Part shown: in pieces, positions 21,057 to 33,690 of the stretch
Position numbering within the stretch: position 1 is the stretch's first letter
Layout of the letters: each line of letters opens with the position of its first letter
Assembly: GCF_009727055.1 (NCBI RefSeq)
Contig: NC_052349.1
Span: 42,108,762-42,172,761, forward strand
From: Benincasa hispida
Lineage: Eukaryota; Streptophyta; Magnoliopsida; Cucurbitales; Cucurbitaceae
Direction: 5' to 3'
Length of the DNA: 64,000 nt
Notes under the pieces: generated by a model
Told to the model about the DNA's origin: nothing
What the model saw: only the letters and a program-made list of their open reading frames with translations
The model's database searches: none
Position numbers and translations under genes: made by a program

Positions 21057-24000
21057 CTAAGAACATGTGATCAAAAGCAATCCAATTACGTTTGCGATTG
21101 TGAACCATTACAATTAAATTATCAATGGAATCCTATTACAATTATACCGACTTTCGTTACCAATTGGTAAATGTGATCTTTAAATCTAAGAATGACAATG
21201 AGATAAATTCCAAACGAATTCATTTCTAACTCTTTGGTAGATAAAAAATGGATTGTGAAAAATTAGGAAGGTAAAAACAATACTAATCAAGGATGTTAAA
21301 TGCGATGCTATAACACTTAGTAGAACATCCTAGTATAAATAAGAATAAAGCTAAGAGAACTAACATAGAAATTGTGAACCAGTTCATGAAAATTACCTAT
21401 TTTTTTAGGATAGTATGTTCAAAAAAGATAAATCTATTAATATAAAGTAAAACAATTACAATGTTGTACTTATCTGTTGAGACTACAAATAATAATAGAG
21501 ACAAGTGTCAAGCTCTACACTTTCAACAATACTTAGGCTCCCCTAAATGTGAGATTCCCTCTCAATATTATATAGGCTTCTCCTAAGAACTAGTATAATA
21601 GTGGATAAACAATCAGGCTCCTCTGAAATGAGAGACACATTCTTAATGCATTGTTTATCTTTCTTGCTTCAAGTGAAAACCACTTCACGCTAAGAATTTA
21701 GGTTCCCCTAAATTAAAGAATTACTTTCGATTCCAATATGAAAACTTGAACAATATTCTTTATGTGAAAACATTCAAGTAATCGACACACAACCTTCTCC
21801 TTGAAGGATACGGAAATATGAACTCCCTTCACACGTGGCAGCAACAATCATCAAAGGATATCAAAAATTTCCAACCCTATCAAATAGTATTACGGCCCTT
21901 AAATATGCAGCTAAATGTTAAAAGAAAACCCTAAAACAATTCTGATTTTAGCAAAAAAGGAAACACAATTTCCAAAATCTTCCCTAAGGAAACAAATTAT
22001 CACAGACACCGCATCTTGAGAGGACATAGACTTCTAAAAAATATGAGTGTTAAGATATTTTGCTCAATACCTATAGAAGAACCACAGTACAACTTAAACA
22101 AATATTGTCAGCCCCCATAAACCTAATAGATGGATGAAAGAATAATTCATAGTAATTGAATTTTAGTTTAAAGATGATTGTAATGAATATCCAAGGATTT
22201 AAGTTGACCAATATTTAAGAAAAAAACACACATTTTTATTTGGATAATATCTGGGATAATCGTTTATGTTATTTTATACCTCTCTAGATCCAATCCCTAC
22301 TTAGGGTTTTATTCTAAGGCAAGAAAATTGTTGTTTGAGGGATCCTTTGTTTTTCAAGTAAAACCGATAATTTGAATCTTTAGATGTCGTAAATGATAAA
22401 TGTTTAAAAATTTTAGAAATCGGACATCTTTAGATATAATCATGTCTGTTTTGTAATAATATTACCTAGATAACTATGTTTGTTTCATAAGATTCCTATT
22501 TAGAAAGGTAAGAAATTTATATAAACTCCAAGAATCCCTTAGAGTTATTCATTCATTTATAATTAATTCAATATATTTTGAATTTGTATAATATATTTGC
22601 TTTTTAATAATTTGAAATTTTTAAATTAACATAGTTTATATTATTTCGATATGTTATTATGCCCAACAAATTAATTTATTTTAATTTGAGTTTTCTATAA
22701 AAATAAAAATTGATTTGATTTGAATTTTAATATATTTCTAAAAAGATAAAGACAACTATTATACTATTACCAAGGTATTTATTTTAGTCATAAAATGCAA
22801 AGAAAGAAGAGTGAAACTATATACATATAAAAAAGGAAGAAAAAAAAGGAAGGAAAAGAAGTAAAATAGAATAAAATATGTCCTCTGGGTGAGAGTCTCG
22901 ATAACCCATGTTGTAAGAGCGCATCTAGAATTCTTGAAATGTTCCTATAAGGACATCTATAGATGTCTGGACATCTTACATTACTGAGATGTCCATTTCA
23001 TAGAAATATTGGATTCCCAGAAAACGAAAATAAATTTTGAGGTTAGTGTCTATTTTGGTCCATAAACTTTAAAGAATATTTAGATGATTCTTGAATATTC
23101 AATCTTGTGTTTAATGGTAGGTCCTATCAACTTCAAAAATTTTAAACTTAATTTAATTAAAAAAAGTTTTAAACTTAATTGATCAATTAAATTTAAATTT
23201 TATTTTTAATGAAACTCTTTAATTTTTAATTTTGTATTTAAGTAGATTCGTGAATTAAAGATCTTGAAAGTTCAGATTAATGAAATTAAAAGTGATTTTA
23301 ATCCTAAAAGCATTCCAAAGCATTTATTTAAAGAAGGCAGCACTTAATTAGTGCTCCCTTCAAAAGTTTAGAAAATTGTTTCAAATGAAAAACAATATTC
23401 TCAAAACTAGTCTTAAGAAAACATTAATCAACCGTTTCTCTAGAAGTATTTTTAAATAGTTTTAGAATTTTCCAAATTGAGCGAATAACAAAACTTTGTG
23501 GTACGCTTGAGAATAATCTTTTTCATCATTTATCTACATGTTCATGAATTTGTATAATATTAATTTAGTTAAATATATGTTTTTTGTTTTTTTTTTTTTA
23601 TGAAATATTCATCAACATTGATATTTAATAGATATTTATATCTATATTTTCATAAATTTGAGATTTCAACATTGTAGACCTTGTTCATAAATTACATAGC
23701 ATGCATTTGTCCCCCATTCCCAACTGTCTTTTGTGTTTCTTCCTTTGTTTTGGCACCCTTGTTTTCATATCTTCATATCATATTGATACAATAAGCATGT
23801 TCTCAACCAAAAAAAAAAAAAAAAGAGGAAACCAAAAAACATGTTTTTATTCAACTTGTCCCAAACACAAAATTAAGAAAAAAAAAATACACAAATTATA
23901 TGGATTGTGACTTAGCATCAAGAAGTGAGATATCAATGTCCACAACAATTCTATAGGTTCTAATTCATGTTGATCAGATTGGAAAAAAAAATAGATCGTT

Positions 24001-24903
24001 GTGTCGTACAAGAATCACTATTTTGAAAGTAGTTTTACCACAACCTCAACGTTAAATCATTTCATGTTGGTTGCTCTCTAAGTTTAACATAACACTCTTT
24101 TTAATCGAACACTTGTTAGATAAGGATTGGAATCAAGTAGAAATTGTGTGTTAGATCACATTACAGACTAGTAGAAGAAGAACAAAGAATTGAAAATAAG
24201 GATTGTGAAGAACTCAGTTTGAAGAATAGCCACATCAAATCTTTTAATGTAGGACAATTTTCAACTTTTTCATGTGGGTTTTTGCAAAGGGCCAAAAGCC
24301 CAAATCATCCCAATTAGAATTTTTGTAAAAAAATAATATTATTTTAATATTTATTGACAAAAATAGAGTTGATTTGAAAGTATTCACAAAAATAGGGTTG
24401 TAAAATCGTGGACGGATCCACGGATACCGACGAGTTTGTTCTTCATTGACCAAGTTATAAGCTGACATGGTGGCCACAACAATAATGGTGAACTAAGTAC
24501 ACGATCTTGTTACCCTATTTTTATCAATACGTTTCTCTTCTACCTTAGCTTTGTAATTTCTTTCTTATATATACTATTTTTGTCATTACTTTTAAAAATT
24601 ACATTATTCTTGAACTTAATGCTTAGAAGTATGAAGTTATTCTTGTCAAATATTATAATTTAGTGTTAATTGTCAGATACACCACTTATTTGATCTACTA
24701 AAAAAATGATTATAGAATTTTCATCAACTACAAAAATTGCATTTTAGGAAATCGAAAATTATGATATAACATAAACTAAAGATGTTAAATTAATTAATGA
24801 AATTCCAACATTTTCTTAAGTTAATTATATTTTATCATTTTCTTTTATATATCCCTATGCATTGTCATAGGCAATCATGTAAATTTAAATGCATAGTTAT
24901 TAA

Positions 24904-24960
24904 AGAAATAGAGAAAGAAATAGAAAGAAATAGAAAGAAATAGAGAAAGAAATAGAAATA
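24904..24960. repeat. GAAATAGA(AA) minisatellite
   Basis: Repeated AAAGAAATAGA and AGAAATAG units of 8 and 12 bp run without interruption. Confidence 0.85.
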
Positions 24961-25162
24961 AAAGGTCAAGAACCTAAGGATAATTCAAATTTAATAATAA
25001 TACTGGTTATTTGTTATCTTTCTTCAACCAAAAAAAAAAATATTTTCTCATTTTTTAAGATATTACTCAAATATTGTATTAATTGCCTTTGTTTTTTTTA
25101 TAACAATGAAAGGTAATGTCAATACCACTAAGTTAATCGCACTTTTGCATTAGTATTATTTA

Positions 25163-25735
25163 GGTTAAAAAACACTTTTGGTCCATAAACTTTTATGAAA
25201 GTAGCAATTTAGTCCCTAAACTTTACTTGATAACGATTTAGTCATTGTACTTTCAATTTTGTAACAATTTAGTCCCCATACATTGAAATTTGTAACAACT
25301 TAGTCCCTAACATAAGAAAATTTATTAAAGTCTGATGTTAATTTTTATTATTTTATGATGTAGACTTTGTATTTTCTAAAAAAATTGAATCTCTAATTAA
25401 TTTATTGATTTATTTATTCAAGAAATCTCATTAAATATTAACAATAATTTCTGCAATACAAACTAAATTGTTACAAATTTGAAGATATAAAGACTAAATT
25501 GTTAACAATAATTTATGCAATAGTTTCTATAAAAAATCTCATTACATCTTAACAATAATTTCAAGACTAAATTATTACAAATTTGAAAATATAAAGACTA
25601 AATTGTTACATAGTAATGTTTAGGGACTAAATTGTTACAAAATTAAAAGTTTAGTGACTAAATGTTATAAACCAAAGTTCAGAAACTAAATTGTTACTTT
25701 TATGAAAGTTAAGGAACTAAAAGTGATTTTTAACT
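25163..25735. mobile_element. Mutator-type miniature element, 573 bp
   Basis: Ends GGTTAAAAAACACTTTTGG and CTAAAAGTGATTTTTAACT are inverted copies, and the inverted similarity extends inward for well over 100 bp (AGTCCCTAAACTTTA against TAGTGACTAAATG-type segments). Flanks TATTATTTA (25154-25162) and TATTGTTTA (25736-25744) match at 8 of 9 positions, the target length of Mutator-like elements. No coding capacity. Confidence 0.8.
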
Positions 25736-25748
25736 TATTGTTTATGTA

Positions 25749-27098
25749 GGGTTCATTTGATAATATTTCTGTTGACTGTTTTCTATTCCTTATTCCCTAT
25801 TACTTGTTTTTTGTTTCCTCTTTTTTAGAACAAGAAACAGGAATATGTTTGATAACTATTTATGTTTCCTCTTTCTTGAAAAAAAGAAACAAGAACATAA
25901 ACTTGTTTGATAACCATTCTTGTTTTTCTTTTCTTGTATTTTTTTTCTTTACATTTTTTTTTCCATATTTTGTAGTTTAAATATAATTTAATTATATAAA
26001 ATAAAAAAAATATATATGCCATGCATTAAAATATAAAAAATAATTATTAAATACACATAAATTTTTATGTAAAATTAATAACAATATGCTAAAATTTTAT
26101 GTACAATATTATTTCTCACTCAAGTCATCTTTTTAAATTTTAAATGAAATAGACTCAAATCTAAATCAATTATATTATTATGAAAATGTCGTAAATATTA
26201 ATATGAACATAAATGAAAATCTTAGTAAACAAAATTTATTATATTGTAAAATTATAATTAGTTTCATATGTAAGAAAAATAAATAAATTTAAAAAATATA
26301 TAAAAATTCATATTGCAAAATTTAAAATTCAAAATTCAAAAAATATTTATATATAAAAATTGAAAAGATAAATTATTTTAAACAACAAAACTGCTTAAAA
26401 TATTTACAAATAATAGCAAAATATCATAGTTATTTGTGATAGACTAATATCTGTGTCTATAGTCTGTGTCTATCATGACATAGATAGACACAAATACTAG
26501 TCTATCGTGATCTAGAATAGATAGACAGTGAAACTTTGTTATATTTATAAATATTTTGGTTCATTTTCTTATACTTGAAAACAACCTAATGAAAATTTAA
26601 AATTTGAAAATCAAAATAATATATAAATCTAAATATTTGAAAATTTAAAATTAAATTAACATATAGATATAAAAATAATAATAAAGAAAATAAATACAAA
26701 TAAAAGAAAGAAATAATTATAATATATATATATATATATATGGGAAATTCTTAATATATAGAAGAAAAAAAAAAGAAATATCAAAAGAAAGAAAGAAAAA
26801 TAAAATAAAATAAGTCTCATTTGAAATTTGATCTCAAGACTATAAAGTTAAGATTAAAGTTAAAAAAAAATGTCTTTGACAAGCTTCCTCGCAAACTAGT
26901 CAACTCTAAACAACTTTAAATAAAATAGAAATAAAACAAAAGAAACTACTTTGTTGTTCCTCAATTTTGGCTTCATTATTAGGAACGTTTCTCAAATTTT
27001 AGGAACAAAAAATAAGAACAATGATTAAACATGTCAATTTCCTGAAAAAGAGAAACATAACCCGAAAACAGGAAACGATAATATTATCAAACGGGTCC
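25749..27098. mobile_element. Terminal-inverted-repeat element of unassigned family, 1350 bp
   Basis: The left end GGGTTCATTTGATAATATT and the inverse of the right end, GGACCCGTTTGATAATATT, share TTTGATAATATT and a similar outer heptamer. Inner segments with AAGAAACAGGAA and its inverse also recur on the two sides. I find no clear target duplication. The interior holds (TA)n near 26720 and inverted TCTATC/GATAGA segments at 26425-26525. No coding region. Confidence 0.6.
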
Positions 27099-28079
27099 TT
27101 AACATTCTAAAAATAATAATCTCATTTATGTATTTTAAATATAACGATTGAAGAGCTTAAAATATTGTCTTCAAATGAATCTAAAAATATAATCATGAAA
27201 TAGGATATTCGACTTCCATCTTATTTTCACCCTAAATCTTTTCCGTTCAATCATCTAAATTTAAACAGTTATAATTGATTTGCTATACGATTTTATATTT
27301 GAGAGTTTGTTTCAATTTATATTATTATTATTATTATTATTTTAATATTTAAATCCATATTGGGACTTTCAGTAGGGCTAGGCGATCACTCGTGGGCTGG
27401 GTGTAAGCTTTCTTTTGGTGGGCTTGGACTTGATTCATTAGGCTTGGGATTGGGGTGAGCCTCTTTCTAAGGCCCAAAATTATCTTACTTTCTTATTGCC
27501 TCCTCTAAACTATTTTGGGAAATTATGAGGAATAGACCTACAAATTGAGGTTTTGATAAATAACCCCAAAATATATAGTGAAACATGACTAAACTGATTT
27601 TTAATTTATAAATATTTTTGGGTCATTTCTTCCTATTTTACCCTTCATCTAATGCTCCCACCCCTTGTTTACTTAGAGGTGTATTAGTATGATTTTCAAA
27701 TTGTTGCTACCCTTAGATTTAGGAATATTGTCACATTTTTATATATTTTTTTTTCTTGAAAGATGCAGACATGGTTGATTTTATTTAGCTAAGGATTTAT
27801 AAAATTCTTGTTGTTGTCATCTCCAATTTATGGTTGATCCAACAACTCGCAAAAAAATTGCAAAAATTAGTTACTACAGTTTTCTTATGTCATGGATTTC
27901 TTGTAATGTAATTTGTCTTTTAATCGATTTTTTATGAGCCAACCAAATTTCAATATTCAAAACTATAGAAGAAGAATTATGGAAGTGAGAAAATGAGGAC
28001 AGAGGAAACGAGGAAAAAACGAAAGGAAAAATTCGCTCTATGAAAATATGAAGAATCATTTATAGCTCCCAAAAGAGTT
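27099..28079. other. Intergenic, no gene seen
   Basis: Contains an (ATT)n run near 27320-27341 and a short GC-richer stretch at 27360-27480 with several GGGCTTGG / AGGCCCAA words of the TGGGCC/AGCCCA kind often found in plant promoters. No open frame beside it looks like a gene. Confidence 0.4.
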
Positions 28080-29426
28080 ATCTTTTTCGGCCTAATTCAT
28101 GTTCGTTCCACGATTTTATTGGTTTATTTATTTGTTTTATTGGCCTTGAGTGTTAAGAAGGTAGAGCGGACAATTGGAGTTGATTTGAGGCCAAAACACG
28201 TCCAAACGAAACTTCGAAACCATCAACTGAACGAAGAGGCAAAGAATTATGAAAATTCCATGAGGAGTGCAGCTGTCCTACCTTGGTGCCCTGCTTAGAG
28301 TTCAAAGGAAGTAACTGGTGTTTTTAGCGCTCTGCCCTGCATTCAGCTCAGCCTTAGACCACTTCATGTAGGACTCAACGCTGTAGGAGAATGTCATGGC
28401 ACTCCGAACTTTGACGAAGAAAGACGGCCTCGTGCATGCACGTTTACACTTAGAGAGCGCATCTAGGATCACAACTACGCTCGAGACCAGCACTACATAA
28501 CTCCTAATAGTGCTGCTGCGCTTGGCAAATTTTTATAAATATCTGCGTGATTATTTTAGGGCAAGAGGAATCCGAAGTCTGATTTTTCTAGCCTCCACGA
28601 TATTCTTCTGCTATTTTCCACCTTCTAATCTCTCTCTCACTCATCCTCCATTATTTCTTTGTATCTTTCCACATAGTATTGAAGATTTATCATGAATATG
28701 TGAGTGGCTAAGGTAATTACTCAACTTAGGGATAGGATTCATGTTTAATTTCATTAAGGATTGAGCTCGTTTATGGGTTGTTGCTGTAAACTCTATTGAT
28801 TTTTTTTATTAAATTTACTTTGATTGATATTGATAGAAATGACGCTTATTGAATTATTAATTATGTATGTCAAGAGTATTTGCCTTGTAATTGAATGAAT
28901 TTTGTGGCACCATTGGGTAGAGAATATCCACTTATAGGCTAGATCTCAGCTTAATGTTCTTGAATCAATGAAAATCATTAGTAACTACATTTAGGCTAGC
29001 TAGTCTTTCATACGTCATGGTAATTTTCCAAGGCACGTAATGCAAACCATGGTGATTCCTAAGGGAGCTTTCTTTCCAAAGTAATTAATGTGGTTTAGTT
29101 TAATTAAGAAATCTCACCAATTATTAACTAGAGACATCTAGAGATTAATTGGATTATGGTCATGTGTTCACAAATAATGGCTCAATTACTTTTGTTCCAT
29201 TGATAAGAAATAAACTAATCCATTCCTATCCCTTTGTGGATTTTGTCAAAATAAAATTTTCACAAGCAATCTTGTTCTATTTAAATTTCTTCCCGTGTTA
29301 CCTTGAATTTATTAATTGTTCTGAGTTTGTTATTGATTCCTAGTAGAGACAACCTACTCCCACTTGCTACAAGCTCGTAAGGATGGTGCATATTTATTTG
29401 TTCTTGGACCTGGCATCCACCGATCA
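28080..29426 (+). repeat. 5' LTR of the Athila-type element
   Basis: The right end is firm: GGCATCCACCGATCA followed by AAT and the primer-site region. The interior contains GACAATTGG near 28170, a TTTATAAATATC promoter-like box near 28530, and the usual pyrimidine-rich stretch. The left end is not resolved; I place it near 28080 from its likeness to the remnant at 14.2 kb. Confidence 0.6.
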
Positions 29427-29429
29427 AAT

Positions 29430-29447
29430 TGGCACTATTGCTAGGGA
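29430..29447 (+). other. Athila primer-site region, mutated
   Basis: TGGCACTATTGCTAGGGA corresponds to the Athila consensus TGGCGCCGTTGCCGGGGA with C-to-T and G-to-A type changes at the CG positions. Confidence 0.75.
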
Positions 29448-29483
29448 ATCTTGCAACTTACTTGGTCAACTTTTAAATTTATT

Positions 29484-30206
29484 CAGTGTGTATGAGTTTG
29501 AGTTGGTTTATGACCCAATCTTATATAAGGGAACAAAGAAGAACGCAAAATCCAAAGGGGACAAAGAAGAGAAATTATTGAGGAGGGTCAAGACCATTTG
29601 GAGGAGAATCAACAAGAAGTTGAGAATCAAAGAAAAGAGGAAATGGAGTTACAAGAAGTAAATATGGGAAAAGTATGAGAAAGAACACTGAGGGAACTTG
29701 TCAAACCAGACATGACACAACAACCATTATGTATTGTATATTTGGAAACCACCATTCCATTTGAGCTTAAACCAGCTAATTCACATCTTTTTCATATTCA
29801 AAAGGGAGTCTCAGAGAAGATCCCCACAAACACATCAATGATTTCCACATGGTTTGTAATGGGATGAGCCCACATGGTGTCATTGAAGAACAACTTAATT
29901 TGAGGGTCTTTCCTTTTTCACTTAAGGATGGGGCCAAAGATTGATTGTATTATCTACCTACTGAATCTATCACAACATAGAACAATCTAAAGAAAAAATT
30001 TCTAGAAAATAATAGCTCATTCCATTAAAAAGATATCCACAGAATTAAACAAGACGTGGGAGAATCATTGTTCGAGTATTGTAAACGTTACAAGAAACTT
30101 TGTGCGAGTTTTCCCCATCACCAAATATCTTATCAACTACTTAGTCATTTTTTTATTTTGGTTTTCTTTATAATGATAGGAGTTCGATTGATTCAGCGGG
30201 GGAAGG
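29484..30206 (+). pseudogene. gag: Athila-type gag, N-terminal part, broken
   Basis: Reading starts in a frame with FELVYDPILYKGTKK and KLLRRVKTIWRRI (to 29661). Across later frames I see FELKPANSHLFHIQKG (29760 on), STWFVMG, LPTESITT (29958), KQDVGESLFEYCKRYKKLCA (30048 on) and PHHQISYQLL. These match the order of the conserved gag region in Athila elements (FELKP, LPPGSITTWEQL, GESLYEAWERFKDLL, CPHHGL). Coding runs into the Copia-2 junction as YNDRSSIDSAGEGT. There are several stops, for example at 29943, and frame changes. The protein would have formed the particle shell. Confidence 0.8.
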
Positions 30207-30211
30207 CACAT

Positions 30212-30748
30212 TGTTATGAATAAAATAAGAGTTATTTTATCTGGCATTTACTCATATCCAATAAATAAAGCTCCATAGTTATTGTATGTAAACTTAAGCA
30301 TGTATATGAGATATACAAGTGGATCATGCCTTAAGTGATAGACTAAATAGGTCTGTAATATAAGGATTAAAGAGGGATACCTAATCCTGGTGACACTACG
30401 GATACGGCTCGCTTTGTAGAGGTTTGTAAGTGTTGTGAACTACTATAGATGATAGATCCAATTGTCGGATACCTAATCCTGGTGACACTACGGATACCTA
30501 ATCCTTGTGACACTATGGATGAAGAGATATTACACTATGATTGGTTTATATGGACAAATAATATATCTGTGATAAGAAGAGTTCAATTGTCGGTCTTTAG
30601 TAGAATGCCTGACAGTTAATGGATGGTAATCCCGTGACTAAAGAGTTTAGTCAGTTATTCACGTACCGTTGGAGCTTCGAGCTATAGGTCCATAAGATCC
30701 TCTTGGTATCTCAATGTATTCAAGTTGAGAATCAGTTTTTAGTGTTGG
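30212..30748 (+). repeat. Copia-2 5' LTR, left piece with two deletions
   Basis: It aligns with the 3' LTR from 43922 on, so the first 57 bases (43865-43921) are absent. A second gap removes about 500 bp matching 44170-44670 and is filled by short copies of nearby LTR sequence at 30456-30520. After that it follows the 3' LTR up to AGTGTTGG, where the CACTA element begins. Confidence 0.88.
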
Positions 30749-30985
30749 CACTAGAAGAAATTCGGGCTTTAATGTCGGTTGGCAACCGACATTAAAGATA
30801 GAGTTATTAAAGCCCTTTAATGTCGGTTGCCTTTAATATTGGTTTTAAACCAACATTAAAGGGCTTCAATAACACCAATAACACAACCTTCAATATCGGT
30901 TGCAACCGACATTAAAGGTCTTCAGTGATTAAAGCCTGTTGGTTGCAACCGACATTAAAGCCTGTTTTTTTTTTAATTCTTAGCC
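30749..30985. repeat. CACTA left terminal and subterminal repeat region
   Basis: Contains the 5' inverted repeat and about six TTTAATGTCGGTT or AACCGACATTAAA units and variants. TTAATGTCGGTTGGCAACCG with its continuation forms a near-perfect palindrome at 30769-30798. Confidence 0.85.
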
Positions 30986-31307
30986 AACATTGAAGCCCAA
31001 ATCTGTTCGTTTTATCAACTATTGTCCGTTTTTTAAAGTTCCCTTGCCAAATCCATTTTTCGGTAAAAAAGTATAACATGACACATTATCATCGAATGCT
31101 ATGGCTATGACATATTATTTATGTATGGATTGTAAATCTATTACATTTAATCCGAAAATTCTACTATAGAATTATAATTTAAAAAGCGTACAATAATTCA
31201 GGCTTTGAAAACACACAAGTAATAGAAATATTATGATTTTACAAACATTATGAGTTTACTGTCCCTCCCCACTTGGTAAGTATGGATCCCTTCATAATTC
31301 TTCTTGA

Positions 31308-31736
31308 ACAGACCTTCCAGCTTCAGTAGTGTTTGGTTATAGGCATCTTTATCTGACCACTGTTGTTCAAAGGATCACAAACAATAAAGGTTTGGGCGTA
31401 AGCGTAACACATGCAACGAAAGATTGTATCCATTCAAATATATATATATATATATATATAGATATAAACGGATAAAATGTTTGAGACCTTACCCTTAGAA
31501 ACTCTGCAACTTTTGCCAGCTAATTGTTGCTGCTCGAATGTAATTTAGTTTCCATGCCAAGAGAAAACAGAAAAGTCGGATTGCAGGACAAAACATTCAG
31601 TAGAGTTCATTGAGGTTGCAACCTAGATAATCATAAGTTGAGACGTTACCATAAGACTTGCAATGGCTGAAATTAGTACAGGCTTTCAGCATAAACATGA
31701 AACATGACCCAATGACAATGTTATAACATTATTTCT
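31308..31736. repeat. Internal duplicated segment of the CACTA element, copy 1
   Basis: Nearly identical to 33115-33583, in direct orientation, with scattered substitutions. It includes CCACTGTTGTTCAAAGGATC and GAGACGTTACCATAAGACTT. It contains an (AT)n run at about 31439-31460. Confidence 0.88.
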
Positions 31737-33114
31737 CTCTCTCTTGTAATTTTCATTAATCAAAATTAAAGTTTCAGTTTCAGTTTTAGTTTTAAGATGG
31801 AAATGCCTATATGTACTTTCCAGTTTCCAGATCCATCGGTTATTCTGATACACCATACCAGCAGATTACCAAATTATTCATCAGAAATATACAACTAATA
31901 AAGCCTCATCTCTTGTGCTCCAGTTTTAACAATCATAAAGAAAAATGAACAAAAAGTAGCAAGAATATCCAACATTTTCATCCTATTTCTCCGTATCAAA
32001 ATATAAAAGTAACGTCAGGAGCTTGTTCCTCCCATTTATTACTAAGCACAAGAAGTGTAATATCTTTGCCAGGCTACTCTCTTCTGTCTATTTTATTGAC
32101 TTTTTTTAAATTGATTTTTTTCTTTTACAGAAATCAATAATTTAGGTTGGAGAACTTGTTTTACTCCTCTTTTTAGGCTTGGGGATTCACGATTCCTCAT
32201 CCCCAAAGCCTACAAATTTTTCTTTTTTTGAGTCCTCTGTCAATGATATCTCTCTTTATTTGAGTATTCTTTCAATGACATCTTTCATTTCTTATAAAAG
32301 AAAAACATAAACGCATATACAAAACAAAAATGGAAAATTTAAACCATAGCAAGTTAATAACAGAAGTGAAATCTCATAAGCCAATTTTCTAATAGAAGCA
32401 TGCTTGGGGGAAACCCCTTAGAAAAGTCATCATCAGATGGAACCAAGTTTCACAATCACAACAACCATCGAATCATACATTTCTAAAAAAATATATGGTA
32501 AATAAACCCAATACATCTAGAAGCTATGGCAGGTTAACTACTTATCCAGTTTTAATGAAGGTTATATTTAGACTCATTTAATCTTGTGTAGCACATTAAA
32601 CTCTTTAAGGTTCAAGATCAACCTGAATGTAATGGACATACTGTAACCATATACCTTTCATACTTTGTTTGTAACAGAAAAGTAATTATATCATCAGCAA
32701 TTCTGAAATAGGTGCATAAGGGTAGAACCTGATAGCAATCTCTCCTTGTTCAGAAACCAGAGTTGCCAGCTAGTTGAAGATATTGCTCAATTCATGAATG
32801 GTGGATTCAACATTTTGAAGAGCTTCAGCTCTACTCTGCATGTAAGTATCTTATAATGGAACCATCTGTTACTATTGCTGTTGCTGCTGCAACAACGGTT
32901 GACCATCCCCATCCACCTACTTCCTGTAAATTTACAAGCAACATAATTTTCATTTCACCACATGATAATAATTTAATTAACTTTGATAGGATCACAGGAA
33001 AGTAGATACCAGCATGATCAAAGAAAAGGATCAAAAGCAAAGAAGCAATATAACACAACATAATTTTTTAAATATATGGGCTCGTGTGTACTTTCATTAA
33101 AAACAAGGATAACA

Positions 33115-33242
33115 GACCCCCCCAGCTTCAACAGTATCTAGTTATATGCATCTTTGTCTGACCACTGTTGTTCAAAGGATCACAAACAATGAAGGTTTGG
33201 GCGTAAACGTAACACATGCAACGGAAGATTGTATCCATTCAA

Positions 33243-33292
<50 letters not shown>

Positions 33293-33583
33293 ATAAAATG
33301 TTTGATAGATATAAATAGATAAAATGTTTGAGGCCTTACCCTTAGAAACTCTACAACTTTTGCCAGCTAACTGTTGCTGCTCGAATGTACTTTGGTTTCC
33401 ATGCCAAGAGAAAACAGAAGAGCCGGATTGCTGGACAAAACACTCGGTAGAGTTCAGTGAGGTTGCAACCTAGATAATCATAAGTTGAGACGTTACCATA
33501 AGACTTGCAATGGCTAGAATTAGTACAGGCTTTCAGCATAAACATGAAACATGACCCAATGACAATGTTATAACATTATTTCT
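33115..33583. repeat. Internal duplicated segment of the CACTA element, copy 2
   Basis: Direct copy of 31308-31736. It is longer because the microsatellite is expanded to (AT)n(GT)n and a short stretch, GATAAAATGTTTGA, is doubled at 33292-33331. Confidence 0.88.
33243..33291. repeat. (AT)n(GT)n microsatellite
   Basis: About ten AT units followed by about fourteen GT units. The sister segment near 31440 has only the AT part. Confidence 0.95.
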
Positions 33584-33690
33584 TTACTTGTGTGCCATCT
33601 TTTGATCTTGTAATTTTCATGACCCTTTCAGCGAGTTGGACATTGTATTCGTCAACCGTGTAGCCATCCTTTGATCTTCCTGAGGTTTGA
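33576..33690 (-). other. Possible exon of the CACTA element, unrecognised
   Basis: On the minus strand a pyrimidine stretch precedes an open segment reading SGRSKDGYTVDEYNVQLAER and VMKITRSKDGTQVKK, then a stop. The hydrophilic, regular sequence looks more like real coding than the surrounding frames. It might belong to a CACTA transposase-associated protein, but I do not recognise the family with confidence. Confidence 0.25.

Larger units (their letters stand above)
19799..25162. other. AT-rich intergenic, no gene seen
   Basis: No convincing coding region. Contents noted: a foldback at 20955-21056; a stretch at 21290-22110 with repeated AGGCTCCCCT / AGGTTCCCCT segments and no recognised identity; a cluster of GGACATC / GATGTCC inverted segments at 22920-23000; poly-A runs at 23810-23830; and a sequence with AAAAATAG repeats around 24310-24410. 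Confidence 0.5.

Noticed and set aside
23701..23910. 69-residue plus-strand frame with a hydrophobic start
   Set aside because: Poly-Lys from an A run, no homology recognised, AT-rich surroundings.
30212..30230. Copia-2 LTR beginning at TGTTATG
   Set aside because: The purine tract in the 3' copy points to TGTTGGGATTGG at 43865; the shorter start is better explained by a 57-bp deletion between CACATTGTT repeats.
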